Assembly (NCBI GenBank): GCA_015059905.1
Contig: SUZN01000004.1
Location: 1-64,000, forward strand
Length of the DNA stretch: 64,000 nt
Source of the DNA: Rikenellaceae bacterium
GTDB taxonomy: Bacteria; Bacteroidota; Bacteroidia; Bacteroidales; Rikenellaceae
Direction: 5' to 3'
The position numbers were made by a program, and so were the translations under genes. Within the stretch, counting starts at the first letter, position 1, and the number at the start of each line of letters is the position of its first letter. Below the pieces are notes generated by a model. It did no database searches, was not told where the DNA came from, and saw only the letters and a program-made list of their open reading frames with translations. Positions 31,427-41,382 of the stretch are shown here, one piece after another.

Positions 31427-33163
31427 TTACCTAATAAAATTTCCTTCCCACACGGTTTTATTCCCGCACGAGTCCTTCACGACAACCTTTATGGAGTGTT
31501 TTTTGCCGCCTGTAATGCCCTCTGCGCGCAGGTCTATCCACACTCTGCTGCGAGAATAATCCACTGCAACCCACTTATCATCTATCCATACATTGTAGCT
31601 CGCTATGCCCGAAAAATTATCCACCAAACGCAGCGCTATGCGGCTCTTTGAGCGACAATCTGCACCCGACTCGAATTGAGGGGTGACAACGGGAGGCGTA
31701 GTGTCTGCCACCAGACAGAATGTACCAAACGATGTTGTACGCCCTGCCAAGCGGTTGTGACGATATTTGCCGCCAGCGTGATATACATTGCCGCTACTAT
31801 CCACTGAAGCCATTGTGGTGTAGGGTTGTAGTTCCTCCGCTACCTTTTGTGTGAAAACAACGCCTATACTCTTGTGTAGTGGTGTGTCACCATTGTGGAT
31901 GGTGTAGGCGGGCGAGAGTATCTTGACACTCTCTGACTTTGGCTCTATCGAGGCGGGTTGCAAGTTGAGCGCAATGCTCTCATACAAAGCTCCGCGAGGG
32001 ATGATGACGCTCACTCTATCGTCAATCTTATGGGCGAAGTCGTGGTTATACTCTGCGATGATGGCATCGGGCGAGAGGGTAGGCTTGAAACACTCTGCAT
32101 CGGGTTTGCCGACTACCTCAAATGACAGTGTAGATGAATTGCCGCAATCGTCTGTTGCAGTGATTTTTATGGTGCGTTGCTCTGCGGCTGCGGTGCGTAT
32201 CAAACCATTGTTTGTCATCACGGGATAAAAGCTCTCTGGGCAGCCCTGCAAGCGTGCCATACGCATCACCTCGTTACGTGATTTGCGCTGTTGGGGATAC
32301 CACGAAACGGCGTTGCAGTAGCGCGAGAGGTCGAATGTGAAGCCATCGTTGCGATACTCAAAATATCGTGTGCTATCAACCTCCGCCTTTAGGTTATAGA
32401 CTCCATAGGTGTTGGCGCAGTCATCCTTCCTATCGGAACACTCTACCACAAAATACCCCTTGCGACCAACCTTTATGGGTGTGGTCTGCTTGGTGCGGTA
32501 GGTGTTGTCGGCACTCTTGTAGATGGCGTATGTCGTTGGCTCGCTATGCACAGGCACGCCGCGAACGGAGTCCACCTCGAAGTAGTGTAGCTTCATTATG
32601 TAGGGCGAAATCTTGTCTTTGGGCTTTATCACACCCTGCGCTATGATATTGAAAGTCTTGTGAGTGCCTGCGTCGCGAATCTCAAAATGGAGGTGAGGAC
32701 CCATCGACGAGCCTGTGTTGCCCGACTTAGCAATCTCCTCGCCCTGCTTGACGATAAATTGGTCGGGCTTGCACTCCACATCGATGCGACTACGCTGCTG
32801 ACGATGGCGCTCTGCAAAGACAAACTCTGCAATATCCTTGCGAAAGCGCGAGAGGTGACCATACACCGATATCGTGCCGTTGGGGTGGGCAACATAGAGC
32901 GCCAGACCATACCCCGAAGGGGAGTACAGCACGCGCGAAACATATCCGTCGGCTACGGCTACAACAGACTTACCCTCCACGCCATCGGTCTTGAAGTCGG
33001 TGCCCGAGTGGAAGTGGTTGGGGCGCATCTCGCCGAAGTTGGCTGAGTAGTATCCCGCCACATCACGCAGCGGATAGACGTAATAATCTGCATCCAGCTT
33101 CTGCGCGAAGGCTGAGGTTGCGATGCAGAGCATAAGGGTTAAAAGAAAATATCCTCGTCGCAT
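31427..33163 (-). CDS. M23 (LytM) metallopeptidase, secreted
   Basis: A 578-residue periplasmic protein. After a signal peptide (MRRGYFLLTLMLCIATSAFA) comes an N-terminal M23 domain with 'HFHSGTDFKTD' (H-x3-D zinc site), 'YGHLSRF' and 'GPHLHFEIRD' (H-x-H). These act on peptidoglycan cross-bridges or serve as LytM factors. The long C-terminal part (about residues 200-578) looks like several beta-sandwich domains ending 'IKVVVKDSCGNKTVWEGNFIR'. Its start overlaps the end of recX by 25 nt. Confidence 0.9.
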   Translation of the reverse strand: MRRGYFLLTLMLCIATSAFAQKLDADYYVYPLRDVAGYYSANFGEMRPNHFHSGTDFKTDGVEGKSVVAVADGYVSRVLYSPSGYGLALYVAHPNGTISVYGHLSRFRKDIAEFVFAERHRQQRSRIDVECKPDQFIVKQGEEIAKSGNTGSSMGPHLHFEIRDAGTHKTFNIIAQGVIKPKDKISPYIMKLHYFEVDSVRGVPVHSEPTTYAIYKSADNTYRTKQTTPIKVGRKGYFVVECSDRKDDCANTYGVYNLKAEVDSTRYFEYRNDGFTFDLSRYCNAVSWYPQQRKSRNEVMRMARLQGCPESFYPVMTNNGLIRTAAAEQRTIKITATDDCGNSSTLSFEVVGKPDAECFKPTLSPDAIIAEYNHDFAHKIDDRVSVIIPRGALYESIALNLQPASIEPKSESVKILSPAYTIHNGDTPLHKSIGVVFTQKVAEELQPYTTMASVDSSGNVYHAGGKYRHNRLAGRTTSFGTFCLVADTTPPVVTPQFESGADCRSKSRIALRLVDNFSGIASYNVWIDDKWVAVDYSRSRVWIDLRAEGITGGKKHSIKVVVKDSCGNKTVWEGNFIR

Positions 33164-33666
33164 TCTTTTTCGGTGTTAATAGTTTTCATTGTGCGCTCCA
33201 CACTCGCCAAGGCCTCCTCCATCTGGAATCCGAGTGAAAGGGCGTAGCGCAGTAGCTTGGTCTTGAGCTGATAAGGCGTCTCATACTTCACGCTCCGCTC
33301 CTTGCGCTCAAGACGTTGTGTGAGGCGCTCGATGTTGTCCGCCGTGCTTAACTGCCCCAATTTCTCGTTGATGATAGAGTCTGCAATGCCCTTGCGTCGC
33401 AGGGCGGTGCGAATCTTATACTCGCCCCAGGCGCTTAATGATGTCTTTTCGCGGATGAAAGCCTCGGCATAACGCTCATCGTCAATAAACTTATCCCGCA
33501 GCAGCTTTTGCAAAATCTCTTCACGTTTGCTTGGCTCTACTTCCCACGTTGCCATCAGACGCAAAGCATCGCCCGATGAGCGCTCTGCGCGGGCGCAAAG
33601 TGCTTGCAGCGAGGCTAATGCCTCTTCAGGTGTCTTGGTGCGTTTTACTCTCTTTTGTGGCAACAT
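33139..33666 (-). CDS. recX: RecX-family regulatory protein
   Basis: A 175-residue all-helical protein that usually inhibits RecA filament extension. The repeating three-helix modules are visible: 'ILQKLLRDKFIDDERYAEAFIREKT' (near residue 55) and 'EYKIRTALRRKGIADSIINEKLG' are the RecX signature. No recA is adjacent. It overlaps prmC by 22 nt and M23 by 25 nt, indicating a compact operon. Confidence 0.88.
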   Translation of the reverse strand: MLPQKRVKRTKTPEEALASLQALCARAERSSGDALRLMATWEVEPSKREEILQKLLRDKFIDDERYAEAFIREKTSLSAWGEYKIRTALRRKGIADSIINEKLGQLSTADNIERLTQRLERKERSVKYETPYQLKTKLLRYALSLGFQMEEALASVERTMKTINTEKECDEDIFF

Positions 33667-34493
33667 ATCATTCGTGGTTTGTTAAGGAAGTCGTGGCGTA
33701 GCTCCGCCTCAAAGCCCTCGCTCTGGAGCATTTGCAGGGTCTGCTCTGCCAGTAGTTCGTGTATCTCAAAAAGCAAAGCTCCCTCCTTCCGCAGCAGATG
33801 TTTTGCCGCGCGTGCAATCTCGCGGTAGAAAATCAGCGGGTCATCATCCTCGACAAAGAGCGCCATCGCTGGCTCATACTCTGTGACGTTGATGTGCATC
33901 GCTGCACGCTCCGACTGGGGAATGTATGGTGGGTTGGAAACGATGATGTCAAACTCCTCGCCCTCAATCTTTTTGCAACCATTCAATACATCATCCTGAA
34001 TAAAGCGAACTTCAGTATTCAGATGCTCGGCATTCTCGCGGGCTATTGCGAGAGCCTCCGTCGAAAGGTCGATGGCTGTTACTTCAGCCGAAGGGATTAA
34101 CTTCTTGAGTGAAAGGGCTATGCAGCCGCTGCCTGTGCAGAGGTCAAGGATGCGTGGCGTGGCAAAGCGCCTGCTCTCATCTCTTGCCCACATCACCAGC
34201 TCTTCGGTCTCTGGACGTGGGATGAGTACACCCTCGCGCACCACAAACTCTTCGCCGCAGAACTCCACCTTGCCAATGACATATTGCAAGGGTCTGCCCG
34301 AGGCCAAATCCTTGGTTGCCTGCTCAATATCTATTTCGATTATCTCGTTGGGGTCGATGATGTAACGACTCTCCTGCTCGCCGCTCAACGCCGCCGCCAC
34401 CTGACGTGCTATGCGCTGTCGTTCGGGCTTTGGGTAGAGTTCTTCGATGCTCGATGCAATATGAGCAACTATTTCTGCGCGTGTGGCTCTCAT
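33645..34493 (-). CDS. prmC: Release factor glutamine methyltransferase
   Basis: A 282-residue SAM methyltransferase that methylates the GGQ glutamine of release factors RF1 and RF2. The SAM loop is 'ILDLCTGSGCIALSL' (near residue 117), and the catalytic 'NPPYIP' motif (near residue 186) binds the Gln substrate. The N-terminal helical domain 'GRPLQYVIGKVEF' is also typical. It lies in an operon with aroC upstream (3 nt gap) and recX downstream. Confidence 0.95.
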   Translation of the reverse strand: MRATRAEIVAHIASSIEELYPKPERQRIARQVAAALSGEQESRYIIDPNEIIEIDIEQATKDLASGRPLQYVIGKVEFCGEEFVVREGVLIPRPETEELVMWARDESRRFATPRILDLCTGSGCIALSLKKLIPSAEVTAIDLSTEALAIARENAEHLNTEVRFIQDDVLNGCKKIEGEEFDIIVSNPPYIPQSERAAMHINVTEYEPAMALFVEDDDPLIFYREIARAAKHLLRKEGALLFEIHELLAEQTLQMLQSEGFEAELRHDFLNKPRMICCHKRE

Positions 34494-34496
34494 TGG

Positions 34497-35477
34497 CTAC
34501 GCACGAAGTTTAAGGTCTGCCAATGCGATTGCAAGTGCTGACTCCGCCACCACCGCAGCACGCAGCGTGATGCAGACGTCGTGACGCCCCTTGATTACAA
34601 GCTCCTCTACCTTGTTATGTTCGAAGTTGAAAGTCTGCTGACCGCGAGAAATAGAGGCTGTTGGCTTTACCGCAATGCGAGCCACAATCTCGTTGCCGTT
34701 TGTTATGCCGCCCACAATGCCGCCTGCGTGGTTTGTCGAGGTCTTGCCTTCGGCGTTGATGATAGGGTCGTTATGCTCCGAGCCTTTCATTCGTGCTGCT
34801 TCAAAACCTGCGCCGAACTCCACGCCCTTAACGGCAGGCACCGCGAACAACAGATGCGCCGCCAGACTCTCCACCGAGTCAAAGAATGGCTCGCCCAAAC
34901 CAGCCTCAATGCCCTTTACGCGACATTCGACGATGCCACCCACAGAGTCCTGCGCCTTTTGAGCCTCGTCAATGATTGCTGACCATTGTGCCTTGTCGCG
35001 GCAGCCGCCAATTTCGATTATCTCGGTCGAAAATGTAACGTTATCGCCCAAAATCTTCTTCGCCACAACACCTGCGGCAACCATACCCAGTGTGATTCTT
35101 CCCGAGAAGTGACCGCCGCCACGTGGGTCGTTGTAACCACCATATTTCTGTTGTGCCACCCAATCAGAGTGTGAGGGTCGTGGATGCACAACAAGGTTGC
35201 GATAGTCCCCTGAATGGGTATTCTCGTTCTGGAACTCGATGGTGAGTGGTGAGCCTGTGGTGTAACCGTTGTAAGAGCCCGAGACGATGTGTGGAACATC
35301 GCCCTCCTTGCGAGGTGTGGTGCCTGCAGCACCTGCGCGACGACGCTCCAAGTCGGCTGAAAAATCCTCCTCGCATAAGGCGATGCCTGCTGGCACGCCA
35401 TCTATACTCACGCCCACCTGCTGACCGTGTGACTCGCCCCATATGGTGAGTCTGAATCTATCTCCCCAAGAGTTCAT
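34497..35477 (-). CDS. aroC: Chorismate synthase
   Basis: A 326-residue FMN-dependent enzyme making chorismate from EPSP, last step of the shikimate pathway. The start 'MNSWGDRFRLTIWGESHGQQ' and 'RRRAGAAGTTPRKEGD' are signature motifs; 'RGGGHFSGRITLGMVAAGVVAKKIL' near residue 125 is the Bacteroidetes/Firmicutes form of the FMN loop. It is about 30 residues shorter than the usual 350-360 but ends with the normal 'RHDVCITLRAAVVAESALAI'. Its start overlaps the aroA stop (TAATG). Confidence 0.96.
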   Translation of the reverse strand: MNSWGDRFRLTIWGESHGQQVGVSIDGVPAGIALCEEDFSADLERRRAGAAGTTPRKEGDVPHIVSGSYNGYTTGSPLTIEFQNENTHSGDYRNLVVHPRPSHSDWVAQQKYGGYNDPRGGGHFSGRITLGMVAAGVVAKKILGDNVTFSTEIIEIGGCRDKAQWSAIIDEAQKAQDSVGGIVECRVKGIEAGLGEPFFDSVESLAAHLLFAVPAVKGVEFGAGFEAARMKGSEHNDPIINAEGKTSTNHAGGIVGGITNGNEIVARIAVKPTASISRGQQTFNFEHNKVEELVIKGRHDVCITLRAAVVAESALAIALADLKLRA

Positions 35478-36730
35478 TATCTGACAATTATTGATTCCAA
35501 ATCTTCAAAAAAAGTAGGGTAGCTCTTTGCTACGCACTCCGCATTTTCAATCACCACCTCGCCCTCACAACGCAATGCCGATACAGCTATCGACATAGCT
35601 ATGCGGTGGTCATCGTGGCTGAATGTTGTGGCGGGCTGTATTTTGCCGCCGCGTATCTTCATCACATTCTCCTCGCTAATATCCACCTCGATGCCCAGCT
35701 TCTCGTACTCTTGACGAATGGTCTCGGCACGGTCGCTCTCCTTATGCTTTAGGCGCGATGTGCCTATAAGCGTGCTCTCTCCCTCGGCTGCTGCTGCCAG
35801 TGCTGCGAGTGCAGGGAAGAGGTCGGGTGAGTTTGTTGCATCGAAAGTGAAGGCTTTCAGGTCTCGTTTCGATACCGTGATAGAGTCCTGTTCGATGACA
35901 ATGCCTGCGCCAGCACGCTCCAGTGCGCGGCAGATGGCTGTGTCGGCCTGCTTCGAGAGTGTAGAGAGGTTTTTTATAGTTACCTCGCCCGCAATAGCAC
36001 CCGCTACAAGCATTGTCGAAGCACCACTCCAATCGCCTTCAATAGCAAGGTCGGTGGGCTGATACTGCTGACCGCCCTCGATGAAGAACTCCGAGTAGTC
36101 ACCCTCGTTGTGAAGGATGTTTACACCAAAAGCACGTGCCGTGTCAATGGTCATATCAATATATGGAGTGGAGACGGCAGACTTTACCTTAAGCGTGGTA
36201 TCCTCCTCCGCCATTGGCAGTGAAAGGAGCAAGCCTGTGATAAACTGTGACGAAAAACTGCCATCTACCTCAATCTCTCCGCCGTGAATAGGTCCTTCGA
36301 CCTGAATGGGCAGGAAGCCGCCCCCGTCAAGCACCTTTACGCCCAACTGTCGCAAAGGCTCAATCATCAGCATCATAGGACGGTGCAGAAGTGTGCCTTC
36401 GCCCTCGATAGTGATTGGCGCATTATGCAGCGATGCAAGTGGTGTGAAAAGGCGTGTCGCCAAGCCCGACTCTCCGACGTGCAACGTATCTGTGATTGGG
36501 TTTAGTCCACCCTCGATTGAGAGTGTCGTGTCGTCTAATTGAGTCACTTTAGCTCCCAGCGCCTCGATGCACTTCAGTGCCGAGCGTGTATCCTTGCAAA
36601 ACTCAATATTACGCAACACAGTGCGCCCCTTTGCCAGCAGCGAAAGGGCAATGGCACGTTGTGCGTAGCTTTTCGATGAAGGAGGGGCTATTGTGCCTTT
36701 TACTCTCCCCCAGGAGACTGTTTTATCCAT
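35477..36730 (-). CDS. aroA: 3-phosphoshikimate 1-carboxyvinyltransferase (EPSP synthase)
   Basis: A 417-residue enzyme joining shikimate-3-phosphate and PEP. 'PPSSKSYAQRAIALSLLAKG' near residue 17 has the catalytic Lys, 'GESGLATRLFTPLASL' is the class-II-like form of the S3P loop, 'DGSFSSQFITGLLLSLP' and 'RLKHKESDRAETIRQEYEKLG' and 'DDHRIAMSIAVSAL' complete the site. It is adjacent to aroC, so the last two shikimate steps are co-expressed. Confidence 0.95.
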   Translation of the reverse strand: MDKTVSWGRVKGTIAPPSSKSYAQRAIALSLLAKGRTVLRNIEFCKDTRSALKCIEALGAKVTQLDDTTLSIEGGLNPITDTLHVGESGLATRLFTPLASLHNAPITIEGEGTLLHRPMMLMIEPLRQLGVKVLDGGGFLPIQVEGPIHGGEIEVDGSFSSQFITGLLLSLPMAEEDTTLKVKSAVSTPYIDMTIDTARAFGVNILHNEGDYSEFFIEGGQQYQPTDLAIEGDWSGASTMLVAGAIAGEVTIKNLSTLSKQADTAICRALERAGAGIVIEQDSITVSKRDLKAFTFDATNSPDLFPALAALAAAAEGESTLIGTSRLKHKESDRAETIRQEYEKLGIEVDISEENVMKIRGGKIQPATTFSHDDHRIAMSIAVSALRCEGEVVIENAECVAKSYPTFFEDLESIIVR

Positions 36731-36749
36731 ATTTGGTTAGTTGTAGTTA

Positions 36750-37583
36750 CTATTTCTGCTCATCGGCTGCCGCCATAGCCTTCAGCGCTGCATCGCGTGC
36801 TGCCGCCTGTTCTGCCTCTATGCGCTCCATTGTGGCACTCTTGCGGTTGCGGAGCTGGAAGTTCTGACCCAGATAGACTTTCTTTACCATCTCGTCATTT
36901 GCCAAATCCTCGGCAGTACCAGTCTTGAGGATTTTACCCTCATAAAGAAGATATGTGCGGTCGGTAATCTCCAGCGTCTCATCCACATTGTGGTCGGTGA
37001 TGATTACACCAATGTTCTTGTTCTTCAGCGTGGCCACGATGCTCTGAATATCCTCCACAGCGATAGGGTCAACACCCGCAAAAGGCTCATCCAGCAGGAT
37101 AAAGGCGGGGTTGATGGCTACGGCGCGTGCAATCTCTGTGCGGCGACGCTCGCCACCCGATAGCTGAATACCCAAGCTCTTGCGTACCTTCTGCAAGCGG
37201 AACTCCTCGATGAGAGCCTCTACACGCTCACGCTGGTACTCCTTGCTGTAAGATGTCATCTCCAGCACAGCCTTGATGTTATCCTCCACACTCAAGCGGC
37301 GGAAAACCGAAGCCTCCTGTGCCAGATATCCCACACCCATCTGTGCACGGCGATATACGGGCATATCGGTAAGCTCACTCACCTGACCCTCGTCGTTCTC
37401 GAGAAAAATCTGACCCTCGTTGGGCTTGATAAGACCCACAATCATATAGAAGGTAGTAGTCTTGCCTGCTCCGTTAGGACCCAACAGACCCACAATCTCT
37501 CCCTGCTTCACGTCGATGGTGACGTGGTTTACCACAGTGCGTGACTTATATTTTTTTACCAGTTCACTTGTGAATAGACGCAT
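36750..37583 (-). CDS. lptB: LPS export ABC transporter ATP-binding protein
   Basis: A 277-residue ABC ATPase that powers lipopolysaccharide transport by the Lpt complex. Walker A is GPNGAGKTT (near residue 35), signature LSGGERRR (near residue 142), Walker B ILLDEPFAGVDP and the H-loop ITDHNV. 'GVGYLAQEASVFRRLSVEDNI' is LptB-typical. A C-terminal extension of about 35 residues, rich in Ala, Glu and Lys (helical), is an addition to the about 240-residue core. Confidence 0.95.
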   Translation of the reverse strand: MRLFTSELVKKYKSRTVVNHVTIDVKQGEIVGLLGPNGAGKTTTFYMIVGLIKPNEGQIFLENDEGQVSELTDMPVYRRAQMGVGYLAQEASVFRRLSVEDNIKAVLEMTSYSKEYQRERVEALIEEFRLQKVRKSLGIQLSGGERRRTEIARAVAINPAFILLDEPFAGVDPIAVEDIQSIVATLKNKNIGVIITDHNVDETLEITDRTYLLYEGKILKTGTAEDLANDEMVKKVYLGQNFQLRNRKSATMERIEAEQAAARDAALKAMAAADEQK

Positions 37584-37700
37584 AACGTTGAAAAATTTTT
37601 TACAAAGTTATTATTTTTTCCAAAAAAAGTTTTATCTTTACATAACAAAATTTGTTTTTGCGACTTTTGCTACAGAGATCGCGTTTATATTTTTGATTCA

Positions 37701-39893
37701 ATGGAGCAGGATAACACTATTTTACACGAAAAACTGAAAGAGTATTTTGGTTTTACCGCATTTAAGGGAAATCAAGAGGCCGTGATTCGCAATCTTTTGT
37801 CGGGTCGCGATACTTTTGTGTTGATGCCCACAGGCGGTGGTAAGTCGTTGTGTTATCAGTTGCCCGCGCTTTTGATGGATGGAGTGGCGATTATCATCTC
37901 TCCACTCATCGCTCTGATGAAGAATCAGGTCGATGCGATGCGTACCTTCTCAACAGAGTCGGGTATCGCCCATTTCCTTAACTCATCGCTCAATAAGACC
38001 GCCATCAACCAGGTGCGTCAGGATGTACTTGCTGGTAAGACCAAACTCTTGTATTTCGCACCAGAGTCACTCACCAAGGAGGACAACGTGTCGTTCCTGC
38101 GTAAGATTAAGATTTCGTTCTACGCCATCGACGAGGCGCACTGTATCTCGGAGTGGGGTCACGACTTCCGCCCAGAGTACCGCCGTATTCGTCCTATCAT
38201 CAACGATATTGGTCAGGCGCCTCTTATCGCCCTGACTGCCACAGCTACGCCCAAGGTGCAGATGGATATTCAGAAAAACCTGGGTATGACCGATGCTGTG
38301 GTCTTCCGTTCATCGTTCAACCGTTCAAATCTCTTCTACGAGATTCGACCCAAGCATAACACCGAGCACGATATCATTCGCTTTATCAAGCAACGTGCGG
38401 GCAAGAGTGGTATCATCTACTGCTTGAGCCGCAAGAAGGTGGAGGAGTTGGCAGAGTTGCTGGTGGCTAATGGCATCAAGGCGCTTGCGTATCACGCGGG
38501 TATGGATGCACAGACCAGAGCCAACAACCAGGACGACTTCCTGATGGAGCGTGTGGATGTCATCGTTGCCACGATAGCCTTCGGTATGGGTATCGACAAA
38601 CCCGATGTGCGTTATGTCATCCACTACGATATCCCCAAGTCGTTGGAGGGGTATTATCAGGAGACAGGTCGCGCAGGTCGTGATGGAGGCGAGGGTCACT
38701 GCCTTACCTTTTATAGTTATAAGGATATCCAGAAGTTGGAGAAGTTTATGCAGGGCAAGCCTGTTGCCGAGCAGGAGATTGGTAAACTGCTTTTGCTCGA
38801 GACGGTGTCGTATGCCGAGAGCTCGATGTGTCGTCGCAAGACATTGCTACACTACTTCGGTGAGGAGTATGACCAGCCAAACTGCGGTTGCTGCGATAAC
38901 TGCGTAAATCCTAAACCAAAGGTGGATGCCAAGGCGGAGATGAAGTTGATGTTGCAGACGCTGATGGCTATTGGCGATAGATTCAAGGTGGACCATCTCT
39001 GTGCTGTATTGACAGGTAAGGTTACAGCGCAGGTCAAGAGCTACGGTCACAATAAACTCAAACTCTTTGGTGAGGGCGAGGAGCACGACGCCAAATTCTG
39101 GGGTGCTGTGGTGCGTCAGGCGTTGATTATGGGCTTGATTGACAAGAGTATCGAGAACTACGGCTTGATTTCGATAAACAAGAAGGGCGAGGATTACATC
39201 AAGATGCCGAAGAGCGTGACAATTACCCTCGACCATAACTACGACGAGGAGCAGAGCGAGGAGCAGAATATGGCGGCACAGATGAGCAAGGGTGGTGCTG
39301 CCGACGAGGAGCTCTATGCTATGCTGAAGGATTTGCGCAAGAAGGTGGCGAAGAAGCACGATTTGCCTCCATTTGTCATCTTCCAGGACCCATCGCTTGA
39401 GGATATGGCTATCCACTATCCAATCACGCTGGAGGAGATGCAGAACATTTCGGGTGTGGGAGCTGGTAAGGCGAAGAAGTTTGGCGAGGAGTTTATCAAG
39501 CTCATCAAGGCATACGTCGAGGAGAAGGATATCATCCGTCCACAGGATATGGTCGTTAAGTCGGTTGCTAACAAGGCTGGAAATAAGATTTTCATCATCC
39601 AGTCAATTGACCGCAAGATGGATTTCGAGGATATCGCTCGCGCCAAGAACCTCGATTTTGAGGAGGTGCTGACCGAGGTGGAGGGTATTGTGAACTCAGG
39701 CACACGACTCGACATATCTTATTATATAAATAAGGTGATGGACGAGGATAAGGCTGAAGATATTTACCTCTACTTCAAGGAGGATGCCGAGAGCGATTCG
39801 CTTGATGCTGCCATCGAGGAGCTCGGCTCTGATTACACTGAGGAGGAGATACGTTTGGTACGTATCAAGTTCTTGTGCGAGGTGGGTAACTAA
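37701..39893 (+). CDS. recQ: ATP-dependent DNA helicase RecQ
   Basis: A 730-residue RecQ helicase. Motif I 'MPTGGGKSLCYQLPAL' (near residue 41), motif II 'AIDEAHCISEWGHDFRP' (DEAH), motif V/VI 'VATIAFGMGIDKPDVRYVIH' and 'QETGRAGRDG'; the zinc-binding cysteines (CRRKTLLHYFGE..CGCCDNC) and winged helix follow. An HRDC-like helix set and an unusual C-terminal part (about residues 570-730) extend the protein beyond E. coli RecQ (about 610), as is usual in Bacteroidetes. Divergent from lptB. Confidence 0.96.
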   Translation: MEQDNTILHEKLKEYFGFTAFKGNQEAVIRNLLSGRDTFVLMPTGGGKSLCYQLPALLMDGVAIIISPLIALMKNQVDAMRTFSTESGIAHFLNSSLNKTAINQVRQDVLAGKTKLLYFAPESLTKEDNVSFLRKIKISFYAIDEAHCISEWGHDFRPEYRRIRPIINDIGQAPLIALTATATPKVQMDIQKNLGMTDAVVFRSSFNRSNLFYEIRPKHNTEHDIIRFIKQRAGKSGIIYCLSRKKVEELAELLVANGIKALAYHAGMDAQTRANNQDDFLMERVDVIVATIAFGMGIDKPDVRYVIHYDIPKSLEGYYQETGRAGRDGGEGHCLTFYSYKDIQKLEKFMQGKPVAEQEIGKLLLLETVSYAESSMCRRKTLLHYFGEEYDQPNCGCCDNCVNPKPKVDAKAEMKLMLQTLMAIGDRFKVDHLCAVLTGKVTAQVKSYGHNKLKLFGEGEEHDAKFWGAVVRQALIMGLIDKSIENYGLISINKKGEDYIKMPKSVTITLDHNYDEEQSEEQNMAAQMSKGGAADEELYAMLKDLRKKVAKKHDLPPFVIFQDPSLEDMAIHYPITLEEMQNISGVGAGKAKKFGEEFIKLIKAYVEEKDIIRPQDMVVKSVANKAGNKIFIIQSIDRKMDFEDIARAKNLDFEEVLTEVEGIVNSGTRLDISYYINKVMDEDKAEDIYLYFKEDAESDSLDAAIEELGSDYTEEEIRLVRIKFLCEVGN

Positions 39894-39937
39894 TAGAACA
39901 AATTATCTCAATTATAAACTATTAACAATTTATCTTT

Positions 39938-40273
39938 ATGGCATTGATTTATTGTAAGGAGTGCGGCAAGCAGATTTCTGACCAGGCACCTACTTGTCCA
40001 CATTGTGGATGTATCATTAACGGTTACAACCCTGCGTCGCAGGTTGCACCACACGACCCCAACCGCAGCAAGTACGATTGGCTGACGGTGTTGTTGCTCA
40101 ATTTCTTTTTGGGCTGCTTCGGTATCCATAGCTTCTATGTCGGCAAGACGGGCGTTGGTGTTGCGCAGTTGCTCACAGCAGGCGGCTGTGGTATATGGGC
40201 GTTGATTGATTTTATTATGATTATCGTCGGCTCGTACCGTGATGGAGAGGGTAAGATAATCAGCAATAAATAG
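39938..40273 (+). CDS. Zinc-ribbon TM2-domain protein
   Basis: A 111-residue membrane protein: an N-terminal zinc ribbon (CKECGKQI...CPHCG) and a TM2 domain with two membrane helices ('LTVLLLNFFLGCFGIHSFYVG' and 'GVGVAQLLTAGGCGIWALIDFIMIIVG', with the conserved aromatic/basic linker). The role is unknown. Its TAG stop overlaps the GTG start of the next gene. Confidence 0.85.
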   Translation: MALIYCKECGKQISDQAPTCPHCGCIINGYNPASQVAPHDPNRSKYDWLTVLLLNFFLGCFGIHSFYVGKTGVGVAQLLTAGGCGIWALIDFIMIIVGSYRDGEGKIISNK

Positions 40274-40578
40274 TGAAAAACGTGTTGAAATATTGGAGAG
40301 CCATAGCGGTAGTGTTGTTGCCGTTGGCTCTCTATTTTATTCCACGCGAGAGTCTTTTTGAGCATACCCACACGCTCTGCCTGGTGCATTGGTTTACGGG
40401 CGAGGAGTGCTGGGGATGTGGTATGACAAGGGCGCTGGTGTCGCTTTTGTATCTCGATTTCGATGCAGCGTGGGCATATCATCGTGGCGTGGTGGTTGTC
40501 GCTCCGCTGCTTGTGTGGATATGGGCAAAATGGATTTATAATGAGGTGCGACGAGCAGCTGGGCGTTGCGCTAATTGA
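40273..40578 (+). CDS. DUF2752 membrane protein
   Basis: A 101-residue protein beginning at a GTG that overlaps the TM2 stop. 'CWGCGMTRALVSLLYLDFDAAW' is the DUF2752 signature (CPGCG-TRA type), flanked by two membrane segments (MKNVLKYWRAIAVVLLPLAL and VVVVAPLLVWIWAKW). It often follows TM2 proteins in Bacteroidetes. The function is unknown. Confidence 0.85.
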   Translation: MKNVLKYWRAIAVVLLPLALYFIPRESLFEHTHTLCLVHWFTGEECWGCGMTRALVSLLYLDFDAAWAYHRGVVVVAPLLVWIWAKWIYNEVRRAAGRCAN

Positions 40579-40590
40579 AAAGTAAAATAG

Positions 40591-41382
40591 ATGAATCAAG
40601 TAAGAGCTAAAAAGGCGTTGGGTCAGCATTTTTTGACCGACCTAAATATAGCGCGTAAAATATGTTTCTCGCTCTCGGGTGGCAGCGCTGACAATCCTGC
40701 CAAGGTGTTGGAGGTGGGTTGCGGTATGGGTGTGCTGACGCAGTTTTTGTTGCAGCGCACGGATGTTGTGACTTTCGGCGCAGAGATTGACACCGAGAGC
40801 GTAGAGTATCTCCACGAGCACTATCCCGATTTCGCTCCACGTCTGATTGAGGGCGACTTCCTGAAGATGGATTTGAGGGAGCGATTCGGCGAGGAGGTGC
40901 GAGTGATTGGAAACTTCCCATACAACATCTCATCGCAGATATTCTTTAAGATTATAGAGAATCGTGACATCGTGCCCGAGTGTGTGGGTATGATTCAGAA
41001 GGAGGTTGCGGTGCGTATTGCCGAGCCACCAGGATCACGCGAGTATGGAATTTTGAGCGTGCTGTTGCAGGCGTGGTACGATATTGAGTATCTCTTCACC
41101 GTTGGCGAGAAGGTCTTTAACCCACCCCCAAAGGTCAAGAGTGCCGTTATCCGCCTGAAGCGAAACTCTACGCAGCAGTTGGGCTGTGACGAGACCCTGT
41201 TCGTGAAGGTGGTGAAGGCGTCGTTTGGTCAGCGCAGAAAGATGTTGCGAAACTCGCTGCGTTCGGTTTTTGGTGACTTTGGCGGTGCCGAGCATCGTTT
41301 CTTCACCGAGCGAGCCGAAAAATTGTCAGTTAGTGACTTCGTAGAACTGACTAATTGGGTTGCTGAAAACAAAAAATCGTAG
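40591..41382 (+). CDS. rsmA: 16S rRNA dimethyladenosine transferase
   Basis: A 263-residue KsgA/RsmA enzyme that dimethylates two adjacent adenosines near the 16S rRNA 3' end. 'KKALGQHFLTDLNIARKI' (substrate loop), 'VLEVGCGMGVLTQFL' (SAM site) and 'VIGNFPYNISSQIFFKI' (NLPY-like catalytic motif, here NFPY) are present. It follows DUF2752 by 12 nt and is closed by a strong terminator. Confidence 0.96.
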   Translation: MNQVRAKKALGQHFLTDLNIARKICFSLSGGSADNPAKVLEVGCGMGVLTQFLLQRTDVVTFGAEIDTESVEYLHEHYPDFAPRLIEGDFLKMDLRERFGEEVRVIGNFPYNISSQIFFKIIENRDIVPECVGMIQKEVAVRIAEPPGSREYGILSVLLQAWYDIEYLFTVGEKVFNPPPKVKSAVIRLKRNSTQQLGCDETLFVKVVKASFGQRRKMLRNSLRSVFGDFGGAEHRFFTERAEKLSVSDFVELTNWVAENKKS